Source: an uncultured Candidatus Saccharibacteria bacterium
GTDB taxonomy: Bacteria; Patescibacteria; Saccharimonadia; Saccharimonadales; UBA6022
Direction of reading: 5' to 3'
DNA length: 10,296 nucleotides
NCBI GenBank assembly: GCA_946479115.1
Contig: CAMLED010000027.1
Location: 1 to 10,296 of the forward strand
Shown here: positions 1-5,893 of the stretch, piece after piece
How positions within the stretch are numbered: the first letter of the stretch is position 1
Layout: each line of letters starts with the position of its first letter
The notes under the pieces: model-generated
What the model saw: only the letters and a program-made list of their open reading frames with translations
Database searches by the model: none
What the model was told of the DNA's origin: nothing
Program-made: the position numbers and the translations under genes

Positions 1-51
1 GCGTTGATGATCGTGCACATCATCCAGGTCGTCTACTTCGCGGTGAAATAA
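1..51 (+). CDS. C-terminal tail of an unidentified, probably membrane, protein (partial)
   Basis: Frame 1 of the plus strand is open from the first base to a TAA at 49-51 and encodes a hydrophobic tail reading ALMIVHIIQVVYFAVK. Codons end mostly in C or G (ATC, GTC, GTG, CAC, TTC), as in the GC-richer genes of this window, and the peptide looks like a last membrane helix. It would converge with and overlap the end of the minus-strand gene at 33 by 19 bp. Only 16 codons are visible, so an open frame by chance is quite possible and no family can be named. Confidence 0.4.
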   Translation, partial: ALMIVHIIQVVYFAVK

Positions 52-554
52 CGATCGTTCTCCTGTTGCCAGGGTTCGGGTTCGGTCGGCATCTCATCCT
101 GCAGGTATTCCTCGACGAAAGCATCGATCTCTTGCTCTACTGTCATCGACTCACCGAGACCGTCATCAAGATAGTCAAAGTTGTCATCATAGTAGTAGTC
201 GTAGAAATCACCGTACATCGGGTAGTCGTAGGTCGTAGCACAGAATCCACAGCAGTAGGCGTCATCCTCAGGCTGAAGTACTGGGCTTTCCTCGTAGGAT
301 GGCCAGTCGACTCGGGCGTATTCCGTAGGGCTGTAAATGCGGCCGTGCTTATCGCAGGAAATCGCTGGTGCGCCGTATGGCGGGCATGCGTCGCACGTGT
401 CAACTGGAGCGTAGAACTCAAAATCGAGCTCTGTGTCCTCAAGTGTTGGGATATTGAAATCACCGTCACTAATAGCAAGTGCGAGATGGCGTCGTTGCGT
501 CCCAGATATGAGGCGTGGAAGCGAGGTGTTCTGATCTGTATGGGCGTAAGTCAC
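33..554 (-). CDS. Acidic Tyr/Asp-rich hypothetical protein with CxxC motifs
   Basis: I do not recognise this protein (173 aa from a GTG start; 175 aa from the ATG at 560). It is strongly acidic. It has a CxxC at residues 56-59 and a Cys/His pair near 69-72 (numbered from the ATG). A CCGFC at 103-107 follows, then a very Tyr/Asp-rich stretch at about 109-133. The spaced Cys pairs suggest a zinc-ribbon-like metal site. There is no signal peptide or membrane helix. I prefer the GTG at 554 because the Shine-Dalgarno-like AAGGAA directly abuts the ATG at 560 but sits 6 nt from the GTG. The paralogue gene at 8379 has a similar arrangement (CCGTTC, 6 nt, AAGGAA, start). Function unknown. Confidence 0.8.
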   Translation of the reverse strand: MTYAHTDQNTSLPRLISGTQRRHLALAISDGDFNIPTLEDTELDFEFYAPVDTCDACPPYGAPAISCDKHGRIYSPTEYARVDWPSYEESPVLQPEDDAYCCGFCATTYDYPMYGDFYDYYYDDNFDYLDDGLGESMTVEQEIDAFVEEYLQDEMPTEPEPWQQENDRYFTAK

Positions 555-599
555 GACCATTTCCTTTCGGTAGAACGGCGAACGAAACTTATAGGAGTC

Positions 600-628
600 A
601 TATTACCACTTTATGCACAAAAAGTCAA
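600..628 (-). promoter_or_regulatory. Sigma70-type promoter of the acidic protein gene
   Basis: On the minus strand, TTGACT (623-628) and TAATAT (600-605) are separated by 17 nt. They lie about 40 nt upstream of the start codon and fit a housekeeping sigma promoter. Confidence 0.6.
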
Positions 629-674
629 TAGCTGCGTTGCCAAATACCTTTAGTTAACCGGACTGAATGTTAAA

Positions 675-1670
675 TTAATAACTTCTACAAGTGAATGAAC
701 CGCTAAAGTAAGATTCCGTGCAAGTTGTATATGTTGGGCTTCTATATGTAGGAACTTGTTGAATAATCTTTTCGGCAGGTGGCACATCTGCAATAGTAGT
801 TTGGGTTCCCTGGCTATTTTTAGCACAGGCATCTGGGCTCTGATGTGTAAATCCTACATTTGGATCTTTGAATTGTTCGGCGTTATAGTATCTGTAACCT
901 CCGTCTGAACAATACATATATTGATACTTTCTACTGCCCTTTGCGATAATTTCATCAATTGGTTCTTTAGTATTTGTCGAAAGTGGAGCGCCAAATATTA
1001 AATTGTGTCTTATTTGTTTCTCGCCATCTTTCCCCGCTTGCCTTACTTCAGATTGACCTAACTCCAGATTGGAATCAGTAACTGGCGTAGTGCCATATTT
1101 TATTATTTCTGTTGTCGTGTAGCTTCCTAGTAGTGTCAGCATTAGTACACTCAGCGCAATAATGGCATATGAAATAATGCGCGCATGAGACCTTTTCTTG
1201 TTGAAATATTTCCAAGTGTAATGAATTTTTATGAGTAATAAAATGATTGCCAGCAACATCAGTAGGACCACTACACCCATAAGAATCAGATATAAAATCG
1301 ATAATTCGGCATTTTGAGAAACGATCATGAGAATGAACAGGAAAATAATTAGTGGAGTGCCCGCCCATGCGAGAATCAGCCATCTCCATGCATGCGCACT
1401 GCTTTTCGGGACAGGATCTTTGTTACGTCTCCATGAGCGTATGTTAAACGTAATAACTATGCCGCATATAAGAATCAAGAGACTAGAGAAACATATCGCT
1501 AGTAGAGCTACGATTCCGTATCCTGGAAGAGCATTAGATAAATTGATGGTATAAAAAGCTAAAATGAAAACCGTCAAAGCAACTTCAAGCGTCACTTGTG
1601 CGTTATGTAACTTATCAAGCGCTTCTCGCTGGTCTTCACTCAAGGATTTTTTAGGACTCTTTTTACTCAC
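675..1670 (-). CDS. Five-helix membrane protein with extracellular G5-like domain
   Basis: 331 aa from a GTG start with only a weak purine-rich ribosome site (AAGAAAAG). A Lys-rich cytoplasmic N-terminus is followed by about five membrane helices near residues 29-48, 52-76, 96-117, 123-147 and 164-184. After the last helix, residues about 185-247 read like a G5 domain: an xLELGQ turn, then an RQAGKDGEK loop, a beta strand and a final EPIDEIIAKG strand. G5 domains are extracellular beta modules found on surface proteins that can bind sugars or zinc. The remaining tail has four cysteines (254, 282, 317, 328), possibly two disulfides, and is Thr/Ser/Tyr-rich. Topology puts this part outside the cell. 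The role may be surface or envelope interaction; this is inference. I see no clear terminator before the next gene and no strong promoter. Confidence 0.85.
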   Translation of the reverse strand: MSKKSPKKSLSEDQREALDKLHNAQVTLEVALTVFILAFYTINLSNALPGYGIVALLAICFSSLLILICGIVITFNIRSWRRNKDPVPKSSAHAWRWLILAWAGTPLIIFLFILMIVSQNAELSILYLILMGVVVLLMLLAIILLLIKIHYTWKYFNKKRSHARIISYAIIALSVLMLTLLGSYTTTEIIKYGTTPVTDSNLELGQSEVRQAGKDGEKQIRHNLIFGAPLSTNTKEPIDEIIAKGSRKYQYMYCSDGGYRYYNAEQFKDPNVGFTHQSPDACAKNSQGTQTTIADVPPAEKIIQQVPTYRSPTYTTCTESYFSGSFTCRSY

Positions 1671-1753
1671 ATCATTCTTTTCTTGTTATGTACTCATCTT
1701 AACTGGTAAAGGGCTGATATAAAAGTAGTTTTTTTGTACATACGTAGTGGTAT

Positions 1754-1784
1754 AAAACGACCGATATATGTCGGTCGTTTTTTT
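1754..1784. terminator. Bidirectional intrinsic terminator
   Basis: An 8-bp perfect stem, ACGACCGA (1757-1764) with TCGGTCGT (1771-1778) and a 6-nt loop, has seven T on its plus-strand 3' side and four A on the other side. It lies 25 nt past the stop of the minus-strand 80-aa gene and probably ends that transcript. The longer T-run favours the plus strand. Confidence 0.75.
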
Positions 1785-1808
1785 CGTAGTTTCTCGTGGA
1801 CAAACTAC

Positions 1809-2051
1809 TTAAAGGGCGTATAAAGTATATTTTGTAGTCTTACTACATCCCTCGAGAGGATAGGCGCGAGATGTGTCATTGCGCACTTTATCTAGAGTAT
1901 CACCCACTATCATATGTAATCGTTGCTCAACTACCTCAGTTGTACAGCCGCTTGTAGTGTGGCTACCAAGTGGAATAAAGTAACCTGAACAAAGGACCGC
2001 GAGCAGTAACACTATTAGGCTGACAACTAGCCATTTATTGATTTTTTTCAT
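1809..2051 (-). CDS. Small exported or membrane-anchored hypothetical protein (80 aa)
   Basis: The protein has a short Lys-rich start (MKKINK) and one hydrophobic segment at about residues 7-24. An external part of about 55 aa carries two cysteines (36 and 69) that could form a disulfide. The cysteine at 21 is not preceded by a normal lipobox (A-V-L-C), so a lipoprotein is unlikely. AGGA lies 1-4 nt before the ATG. The gene has its own terminator below it and follows the terminator of the kinase gene, so it is probably a single-gene unit. No family recognised. Confidence 0.75.
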   Translation of the reverse strand: MKKINKWLVVSLIVLLLAVLCSGYFIPLGSHTTSGCTTEVVEQRLHMIVGDTLDKVRNDTSRAYPLEGCSKTTKYTLYAL

Positions 2052-2071
2052 ATCCTAACGATACCATACGC

Positions 2072-2096
2072 AAAAAACCTCCACAAAGGTCTTTTG
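2072..2096 (-). terminator. Intrinsic terminator of the kinase gene
   Basis: On the minus strand, ACCT pairs with AGGT around a 6-nt loop (2077-2090), extended by a G-U pair and A-T pairs and followed by six T (2072-2077). It lies about 45 nt past the kinase stop codon. The GC core is short, so strength is uncertain. Confidence 0.55.
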
Positions 2097-2138
2097 TTGT
2101 TATGCTTGCCATGAGCTTTCGTGGACGTGTTCAGAACT

Positions 2139-2807
2139 TTACACTACTAGAAACGGTGAGTTGATATCATTATTATCTACGATGATATCCGCGGCCTGCT
2201 CTGGCTTTTCTTCGTCATAATAGATAGTCTGACTGGCGATGTAGCGATTGATGTATTTTCGTTTCGCCTCTTCGTAGCTACCGATGCGCTGTTCATCTCG
2301 CTTTGCGCCACGCTTAATAATTACCTCATTGTCTGTCTGTAAGAGAATTTTGATATCCCAGTAGTCAACGAGCTCCTTTTTGTAGAGAAATACACCGTCG
2401 ATAATTACGATCGCATCGACATTGGCGACTTTGTCTGGCGAAAACATTATATTATCCGTCGCATGATCAAATATTTTGTCTTTATATACCCACTTATTAT
2501 TTTTATGCAGCGGCATTAGCACATATCTAGTAAAGTCAGAGAAGTTAAAGGTGTATTGATAGCAGCTACGTCCAGCGGATTCGTTCGGTGTGTATCTCAC
2601 CTTCCTCTCATTCATGAAATCATCAATACTAATACGAATAATTTCGCGTGATGTTTGGCTGGATAGATATTCGGCAAGGATATCTGCCATCATGGTTTTG
2701 CCAGATGCATCTTTTCCATTAATCGCAACGAGTAGAGGCCGATTGATCTTGTGACCTAGAATGGTGGTAGAGATTGTGTCATAAACTTTTGATTGAGCTT
2801 CAGTCAT
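2139..2807 (-). CDS. Uridine kinase-like P-loop kinase
   Basis: 222 aa, close to the usual uridine kinase length (about 210). Residues 27-39 hold a Walker A motif in a beta-strand/P-loop context (VAINGKDASGKT, with G31-T38 as the loop). IDDF at 61-64 matches the catalytic Asp region after the first strand-helix unit. VIIDGVFL at 134-141 is the Walker B strand, and KRGAKRDEQR with YINRYIASQ at 165-193 looks like the Arg-rich lid and nucleotide-binding part. In this family the enzyme phosphorylates uridine (or cytidine) with ATP or GTP in pyrimidine salvage. Such salvage would suit an organism with reduced biosynthesis. The substrate is not proven: related sequences are annotated only as AAA or P-loop kinases. 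There is no clear Shine-Dalgarno site before the ATG. The gene has its own terminator downstream. Confidence 0.85.
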   Translation of the reverse strand: MTEAQSKVYDTISTTILGHKINRPLLVAINGKDASGKTMMADILAEYLSSQTSREIIRISIDDFMNERKVRYTPNESAGRSCYQYTFNFSDFTRYVLMPLHKNNKWVYKDKIFDHATDNIMFSPDKVANVDAIVIIDGVFLYKKELVDYWDIKILLQTDNEVIIKRGAKRDEQRIGSYEEAKRKYINRYIASQTIYYDEEKPEQAADIIVDNNDINSPFLVV

Positions 2808-2865
2808 ATGAATATCATATCAAACGAAGAGATCTCGGCAGATTTCTATATATGAAATCACAGAT

Positions 2866-2882
2866 TGTGTGGTGATCACACA
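2866..2882. promoter_or_regulatory. Inverted repeat, possible operator or small hairpin
   Basis: TGTGTG and CACACA flank a 5-nt spacer about 60 bp upstream of the kinase start, next to a weak -10-like TATATA on the minus strand. It could be a repressor site for the kinase, but no partner regulator is visible and the site is short. Confidence 0.3.
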
Positions 2883-2905
2883 TGAAAAAGGCGAAACTAT
2901 CAATG

Positions 2906-2999
2906 CTAACCACATACATTTAATCTAAAGATATGTGGTTAGTGCCCGAGAGATTCTCTACAAGCACCACTGTTAAGTGAACAGCTTGGAGACTCGGGC
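2906..2999 (-). other. Two stacked hairpins after the 68-aa gene (structured 3' RNA or ncRNA)
   Basis: The element begins 5 nt after the stop codon of the 68-aa gene. First hairpin (2944-2999): the 20 plus-strand bases 2980-2999 can all pair with 2944-2974. The pairs fall in four blocks (2944-2950, 2955-2958, 2961-2964, 2970-2974), separated by bulges of 4, 2 and 5 nt on one side only. Second hairpin: 2906-2916 pairs perfectly over 11 bp with 2932-2942. Neither stem is followed by a T-run, so they are not ordinary terminators. They may protect the mRNA 3' end or form a separate RNA. Confidence 0.55.
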
Positions 3000-3004
3000 G
3001 AGTC

Positions 3005-3211
3005 CTATGTCATCCGCAGGCCGCACACCAGTAAGCCGACAAAGAAGCCAGCGATAAGCATGGTAAATCCGAAGATTGCACCCCAGATTATTACTCTGCG
3101 TTTTTCGCCGTTGTCGTAGTTTTTTGCTACGGCAAAGGTACTTGTGCCTGCAAGGATAAGGAACGAAACGATACCAATAATTGACCCCATGAGGTTCATA
3201 ATGACTACCAT
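3005..3211 (-). CDS. Small two-helix membrane protein (68 aa)
   Basis: Two hydrophobic segments lie at about residues 7-28 and 42-63, joined by a charged loop (KNYDNGEKRR), giving a helical hairpin in the membrane. A strong promoter lies directly upstream, which supports this frame over an overlapping one. There is no strong Shine-Dalgarno site before the ATG at 3211; internal ATGs at codons 5 and 8 are alternative starts. This size and topology occurs in many unrelated proteins, including holin-like and pilus-linked ones, so no function is assigned. Confidence 0.75.
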   Translation of the reverse strand: MVVIMNLMGSIIGIVSFLILAGTSTFAVAKNYDNGEKRRVIIWGAIFGFTMLIAGFFVGLLVCGLRMT

Positions 3212-3232
3212 TGCTTTCTCTAGTTGTTAAGG

Positions 3233-3273
3233 ACATATACATAGTATAATATAATTAATAATATGTCAATTTT
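3233..3273 (-). promoter_or_regulatory. Sigma70-type promoter of the 68-aa membrane gene
   Basis: On the minus strand a consensus TTGACA is followed after 17 nt of A/T-only sequence by TACTAT, about 30 nt upstream of the start codon. On the plus strand the same A/T-rich segment contains TATAAT words with no well-spaced -35. Confidence 0.7.
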
Positions 3274-3287
3274 GAGGATGAGAATGA

Positions 3288-3494
3288 GTGGCATCGATTG
3301 GTGAAAAATTTAACCGGCTTAGTTGTTCAAGGATGAACCTTAAAATTTCAGAAGACAGACTGATGAAGTGTATGCGCATGAAAAGAGCTCGCACATTCTA
3401 TGATGAATGGCTTTACGGCAATTGCTTGTCGGAGCCCTTTTCATTACTTGTGCGAGCTATGGTGAGTAGCTGCGTATCTAGTGGCGTTCGCTGA
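3288..3494 (+). CDS. Doubtful small ORF (68 aa)
   Basis: A plus-strand GTG-started frame has a GAGG about 10 nt upstream and lies below TATAAT-like words. The product would be a basic, Met/Cys-rich soluble peptide with no recognisable family. It overlaps the end of the 115-aa minus-strand gene and runs through that gene's long terminator hairpin (3386-3458), which argues for a chance frame. Listed because this 266-bp stretch otherwise holds only the promoter and the hairpin. Confidence 0.2.
   Translation: MASIGEKFNRLSCSRMNLKISEDRLMKCMRMKRARTFYDEWLYGNCLSEPFSLLVRAMVSSCVSSGVR
3381..3458 (-). terminator. Long-armed intrinsic terminator of the 115-aa gene
   Basis: A perfect 10-bp stem, AGCTCGCACA (3386-3395) with TGTGCGAGCT (3449-3458), starts 20 nt after the stop of the minus-strand gene and is followed on that strand by CTTTT. 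The 53-nt interior folds further: 3403-3407 with 3440-3444 and 3409-3412 with 3433-3436. It is an unusually long terminator or a terminator fused to a structured RNA. Confidence 0.6.
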
Positions 3495-3825
3495 CGGCAA
3501 CAACTCCTGTGTACACGTCATCAATGATCTTGGGCGTGTAATGGATGACACTCAGTGTCTGACCGCGGAGACGTCCATTGACATACTCTCCGCCGGCCGA
3601 CCAAAGCCGAGAATTAAAATCGCCGGTTCGATAGAGGCCTTCGGGATTAAGTTCTCTGACTGTCTTTCCTTTTAGGCTGGGAGCATCAACGTTAAACGTT
3701 ACTGCTCGCTCTCTTCCATTGGTAGTCTCCCACTTCTTGCCATTAAAATTTCTGAAACCTTGGTAGATTTCATTGGCTGCTGTTTGAGCAAGCGCATGTA
3801 ATTCAGTTTGCAGATCGGTTGACAT
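3478..3825 (-). CDS. Hypothetical soluble protein (115 aa)
   Basis: No family recognised. The first 25 residues are helical (MSTDLQTELHALAQTAANEIYQ and on). The rest is rich in beta-forming and charged residues (WETTNGRERAVTFNV, LYRTGDFNSRLW, GQTLSVIHYTP, DVYTGVVAVSERH). There is no membrane helix or cysteine, suggesting a small cytoplasmic alpha/beta domain. AGAGGGA lies about 7 nt before the ATG, a good ribosome site, and a promoter lies 40-70 nt upstream. A long terminator follows, so the gene is its own transcription unit. Confidence 0.75.
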   Translation of the reverse strand: MSTDLQTELHALAQTAANEIYQGFRNFNGKKWETTNGRERAVTFNVDAPSLKGKTVRELNPEGLYRTGDFNSRLWSAGGEYVNGRLRGQTLSVIHYTPKIIDDVYTGVVAVSERH

Positions 3826-3866
3826 AACACGTCCCTCTCATTGGTGACAATGGCAACTACACACAT

Positions 3867-3896
3867 ATATTAGCCTGGAGTTATAAGTTCTTGCAA
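3867..3896 (-). promoter_or_regulatory. Promoter of the 115-aa gene
   Basis: On the minus strand TTGCAA (3891-3896) and TAATAT (3867-3872) are 18 nt apart, giving a leader of roughly 35 nt that contains the AGAGGGA ribosome site. Confidence 0.55.
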
Positions 3897-3904
3897 GCAC
3901 AAAC

Positions 3905-3931
3905 AACAAGACCTCCGCAGAGGTCTTTTAT
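3905..3931. terminator. Intrinsic terminator after the DUF6498-like gene
   Basis: AAGACCTC (3908-3915) and GAGGTCTT (3920-3927) form an 8-bp stem with a 4-nt loop. T-rich tails lie on both sides (TTTTATT on plus, TTGTTGTTTG on minus). It lies about 50 nt past the minus-strand stop at 3979 and may work in both directions. Confidence 0.65.
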
Positions 3932-3978
3932 TGACTTCGTTTATGTTTGGCAACTGCTAGCTGGCAGGCTTTAAGATT

Positions 3979-4626
3979 TTAAACTTGGATTGAATTTCGT
4001 GTAACTAACTCTGATCTGTAGTTCTTAATGTCGAAAATTAATTTTATGACAATTAATACAATGACCGCAATCGAAGGTAGACCGAGTAGTATCATAGCGA
4101 ATGCCCCAAGCACTATCGCAATATGTAGGGGGATGATGCGCTTATATGGATTGAACATTTGCTGCTCAATAGGATTCGTCGGAGCAGGCTGGATGAAAGC
4201 GGCAGCTATTTTTACGACGCTCGCAACTGCCCACATGCCTAGTACTACTAAAATACCAACCGGCAATTCAGCATGTGATAAATTCAGTGTCATAAGCACG
4301 CCTGACGTTAACGCAAATACGAAGATACCGTCGATGAATGTAAACATTCCATAATGAAAAACAAAAAATGCTATGCCTGTAGCCTTGGCAGCAGCACCAT
4401 TTAGGCGCATTCCGGAATCTTTATTTAATGTAACGGTGCCCGCCAAGGCATCATTGGTGCGTGCCATAGCAACAATAGCCATCAGGCCTACTGTGATGTT
4501 TTCAAGCCAAAAAAGAATAAGGATTTGCTTCCAGTCCCATCCCAGAAATAAAACTCCGAGTAAAGGTAAAACGCTGTAGATGATTATCTGTAGGATGAAT
4601 GTAAGCAATGGCATTAGTATTATCAT
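3979..4626 (-). CDS. DUF6498-like polytopic membrane protein
   Basis: 215 aa with about six membrane helices (near 4-28, 33-54, 84-112, 122-145, 165-183, 185-201). Two landmarks recall the DUF6498 family of unknown function: FWLENITVG at 39-47 in the second helix, and FFVFHYGMFTFIDGIFVF at 87-104 with its His-Tyr-Gly core. Members are small integral membrane proteins found scattered in bacteria and archaea. No reaction is known. The gene has its own promoter with a leader of about 95 nt and its own terminator, so it is not clearly coupled to the defence-like cassette upstream. There is no strong ribosome site before the ATG at 4626; the ATG at codon 5 is an alternative. Confidence 0.85.
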   Translation of the reverse strand: MIILMPLLTFILQIIIYSVLPLLGVLFLGWDWKQILILFWLENITVGLMAIVAMARTNDALAGTVTLNKDSGMRLNGAAAKATGIAFFVFHYGMFTFIDGIFVFALTSGVLMTLNLSHAELPVGILVVLGMWAVASVVKIAAAFIQPAPTNPIEQQMFNPYKRIIPLHIAIVLGAFAMILLGLPSIAVIVLIVIKLIFDIKNYRSELVTRNSIQV

Positions 4627-4726
4627 ATCAAATAAAAGGATTTTGAGAGATCATTCATCTATCGCCATTTGGCTGGATGAAGTTCGAAACTATAAAGCCC
4701 GAACATAAAGATTTATGCTGCTACTA

Positions 4727-4756
4727 GAATAAGAATTGTGATTGATAATATGTCAA
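4727..4756 (-). promoter_or_regulatory. Candidate promoter of the DUF6498-like gene
   Basis: On the minus strand a consensus TTGACA (4751-4756) is followed after 18 nt by TTATTC (4727-4732). The resulting leader of about 95 nt contains a small hairpin (GTTCG with CGAAC, about 4684-4705). Confidence 0.45.
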
Positions 4757-4815
4757 ACAAAAGTGCGAACCTGATTAATAAAACTTATTTTTATTTAATT
4801 TTCAGGCAGGCCACG

Positions 4816-5817
4816 TTAAAATGGAATATCAGCGTGCAGTTCTTCATCCTGGAGCATACTCATATCCTCGGTATTGATAGACTCGAGCTTAAGTGAGTCA
4901 TTATCCTCTACTAATTGATAGTACACAATACCTATACTCTTATCCCATGCTTTCATCTGCTTGCGATATTCTAGGAGTTTATTCGTTTCATCGAAGTCAT
5001 AATTTCTAAAACCAAAAATTAATACTTTTCTTACTTCCGGAGATTGGGCGTCAGTATTAAAACGTTCTACGATCTTTTTAACAAAGTTCAGATTCATCGA
5101 TCCGACGAGCTTTATTTCTGCGGTAGCAAAAAGCTTATTATTTTCGCCGAGTATGACTATGTCGTGTACGTGCGCAATTCCCGCTGTGTCGACAATTCTT
5201 ACGTTCCGCTTTACTGTGTAATACCATGTCACGACCCTTGACTCAACTCTTTTAGCGACGGCTCGTTCAAAAAAGAGGATTGTCTTTTTAATGTTGTCTA
5301 GGTCGCCTACTGAGTCAGGCTTCTTAGTGTCACGATGTTCATTGCTAACCTCTTTGAGCTCATCTTTGGGCAGTACCGCAGAAGGTTTATTTTCATCTGA
5401 GCTCTTTTTCATCTTTTCCTCTTCTCTAACCACCTCTTGCGCTTCAGTCTGTACTCGCTCCGCGATTTCATCCCTAGACAGTTCGCTCACATACTTTATA
5501 ATTTTAAAGACATTCTTCCGGTCTGAGCTTAATACCCCAGCTAGTAATATCATAAATTGCTCACTTGCAACCAGGAGACCGCCTATCAAGAAGGACACAA
5601 AGTAAATCCATGGGTTGGATGCAACTATAGCCACGAGAAACACAGCAGAACCCCCAACAAGCCTTACTAGGTCTTGTTGTACTAACTTGAATTTATTGCT
5701 ACTTGAATTAGAATATAATCTTCCGATGAATAGAAGTTTAATAAAAGAAAAAAGAATCACTATCGATAAAAGTAGAGTGACACATAATTTTCCTACCTCT
5801 GTAGCGTTTTCTGGCAT
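4816..5817 (-). CDS. Membrane-anchored protein with PD-(D/E)XK nuclease-like domain
   Basis: 333 aa. Membrane helices lie at about 10-31 and in a long hydrophobic stretch at 53-95 (probably two helices). A charged, partly coiled-coil linker follows (about 110-170, rich in Glu/Lys). The C-terminal domain at about 172-310 shows the restriction-nuclease-like pattern: a helix with E184, a strand ending in D219 (HDIVIL), then ATAEIKLV with E234 and K236, and a later helix and strand (KVLIFGF). D219-(14)-E234-x-K236 fits PD-(D/E)XK metal-dependent nucleases, so cleavage of DNA or RNA at the membrane is plausible. The family is very divergent, so catalysis is not certain. It lies 76 bp after the thsA-like gene on the same strand with no terminator seen between, so it may belong to the same cassette. 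No strong promoter or ribosome site of its own. Confidence 0.85.
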   Translation of the reverse strand: MPENATEVGKLCVTLLLSIVILFSFIKLLFIGRLYSNSSSNKFKLVQQDLVRLVGGSAVFLVAIVASNPWIYFVSFLIGGLLVASEQFMILLAGVLSSDRKNVFKIIKYVSELSRDEIAERVQTEAQEVVREEEKMKKSSDENKPSAVLPKDELKEVSNEHRDTKKPDSVGDLDNIKKTILFFERAVAKRVESRVVTWYYTVKRNVRIVDTAGIAHVHDIVILGENNKLFATAEIKLVGSMNLNFVKKIVERFNTDAQSPEVRKVLIFGFRNYDFDETNKLLEYRKQMKAWDKSIGIVYYQLVEDNDSLKLESINTEDMSMLQDEELHADIPF

Positions 5818-5893
5818 TCATTTAAAGTATGGCACCACATAAATAAATAGCAATCATAAGCAGCTTAGTACCCAGTCGTCGAACTTGAAAACT

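Noticed and set aside
388..400. GCACGTGTC word shared between the left end and the repeat block near 7416, as a possible far attachment site
   Set aside because: It is only 9 bp, lies inside a coding gene and contains the common CACGTG palindrome; chance is sufficient.
66..653. Long plus-strand frame (195 aa) over the acidic protein gene
   Set aside because: It is the antisense shadow of the acidic gene. Its product is a low-complexity run of Val/Ile/Arg with no ribosome site, and the minus-strand gene has a promoter and ribosome site.
1989..1991. Lipoprotein cysteine in the 80-aa exported protein
   Set aside because: The residues before the cysteine (A-V-L) do not fit a lipobox, which needs a small residue at -1.
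2973..3242. 89-aa minus-strand frame overlapping the 68-aa membrane gene
   Set aside because: It is in another frame, starts inside the promoter region and encodes a basic, implausible peptide. The 68-aa frame has clear membrane helices.
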